Assembly (NCBI GenBank): GCA_036365145.1
Contig: JAEOAD010000055.1
Location: 1,240,001-1,304,000 of the forward strand
Reading direction: 5' to 3'
Origin: Orientallactaga sibirica
Taxonomy: Eukaryota > Chordata > Mammalia > Rodentia > Dipodidae
Length of the DNA stretch: 64,000 nucleotides
Made by a program: the position numbers and the translations under genes
Notes under the pieces: generated by a model
Databases searched by the model: none
Seen by the model: only the letters and a program-made list of their open reading frames with translations
Told to the model about the DNA's origin: nothing
Shown: piece after piece, positions 63,524-64,000 of the stretch
Layout of the letters: every line of letters starts with the position of its first letter
How positions within the stretch are numbered: the stretch's first letter is position 1

Positions 63524-64000
63524 GGAAAGCGGAGCGCCTTACGTCACGTGCTAGGTGAGCCAATTGGAAAGAGCCGAGGGCTGGGGGCGGGGCAAAGGAA
63601 AGTGAGGTGGCGGCGCCAGGGCGCGCGCACGCGCGACCCTCGGGCGGTGGAGAGCGGAGCTTCGGGGCGGCCATGCGCGGTGTGGCGGGCGCGTTGCCGC
63701 CTGCGGGGGGAGGAGGAGGGAAGGAAAGGTGGGGCGGGGGCGGAGCCAGGACGGAGGTGGGATGAGCTCAGCTCTTCGTGTGTGTTGCAGGCGGGAGGGT
63801 TGGGTAGCCCTAAGGTGTGTAATATAGGTATCTAAGCCCTCGGCTTTGCTTCACATTGCTCAGAGCTGCTCTTAACCCACCTTCTCCGTCTTCTTGCTCA
63901 TCGTAATTCTTCACTTGGCATCTTAGTAGATTCATTCTCCTCCGTTGCTCCTTGTAGTTTCATAACCACCAGGTCTTGTAGATGTGGAAACTGGAGCCCA

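Noticed and set aside
63055..63835. Plus-strand open frames suggesting a divergent gene at the RAB6A promoter
   Set aside because: No recognisable protein, no clear donor/acceptor pair. Divergent transcription is possible at a CpG island but cannot be shown here.

Overview
Mammalian genomic DNA, almost certainly from a rodent and probably a dipodoid such as a jerboa. The organism call rests on the repeats: nearly every kilobase carries B1 (7SL-derived) and B2 (tRNA-derived) SINEs, which occur together in the mouse-like rodents (Muroidea and Dipodoidea). The B2 consensus here (head 'ctggagagatggcttagc', tail (AATAAA)n) is not the usual murid one. ID/B4 dimers, MaLR-type LTRs and rodent-style L1 3' ends agree. 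The species is an inference from memory of repeat styles, not a database match.

The window holds one gene, RAB6A, on the minus strand. Coding exons 1 to 7 were found by translation and splice sites, and they run right to left: exon 1 (62776-62845) in a CpG island, exon 2 (29755-29813), exon 3 (22908-22961), two alternative exon 4 versions (4b 21446-21551, RAB6A'; 4a 21274-21379, RAB6A), exon 5 (18983-19094), exon 6 (16491-16584) and exon 7. Joined lengths agree in phase throughout and give residues 1-187 of a 208-residue Rab GTPase. The last exon (residues 188-208, with the CSC prenylation motif) lies beyond position 1. RAB6A controls Golgi-to-ER and endosome-to-Golgi vesicle traffic.

The most unusual structure is a 3.13-kb direct tandem duplication (1394-4524 and 4525-7652). 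It contains all of exon 7, so the locus as assembled has two identical 67-nt exon 7 copies (5682-5748 and 2551-2617). Because 67 is not a multiple of 3, using both would shift the frame and remove the prenylated C terminus. A second, independent tandem duplication (43021-44730 and 44731-46449) lies in intron 1. Both pairs are nearly identical, so recent duplication and false duplication of two haplotypes in the assembly are both possible.

Layout: 1-7652 intron 7 and the duplicated exon 7; 7653-16490 SINE-rich intron 6 ending in a MaLR-like LTR; 16585-22907 the compact middle of the gene, including a 1.2-kb SINE-free stretch beside the alternative exons; 22962-29754 intron 2; 29814-62775 the 33-kb intron 1. 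Intron 1 carries an RPL37A processed pseudogene split by a PRR13-like processed pseudogene, an internally deleted L1, the second duplication and many SINEs. From 62230 to 63760 is the CpG island promoter, with CRE/E-box, CCAAT and GC-box motifs and a 39-bp alternating purine-pyrimidine tract. I saw no tRNA or rRNA genes, CRISPR arrays or bacterial features. Ordinary ORFs outside the RAB6A exons fall in repeats, pseudogenes or the CpG island.
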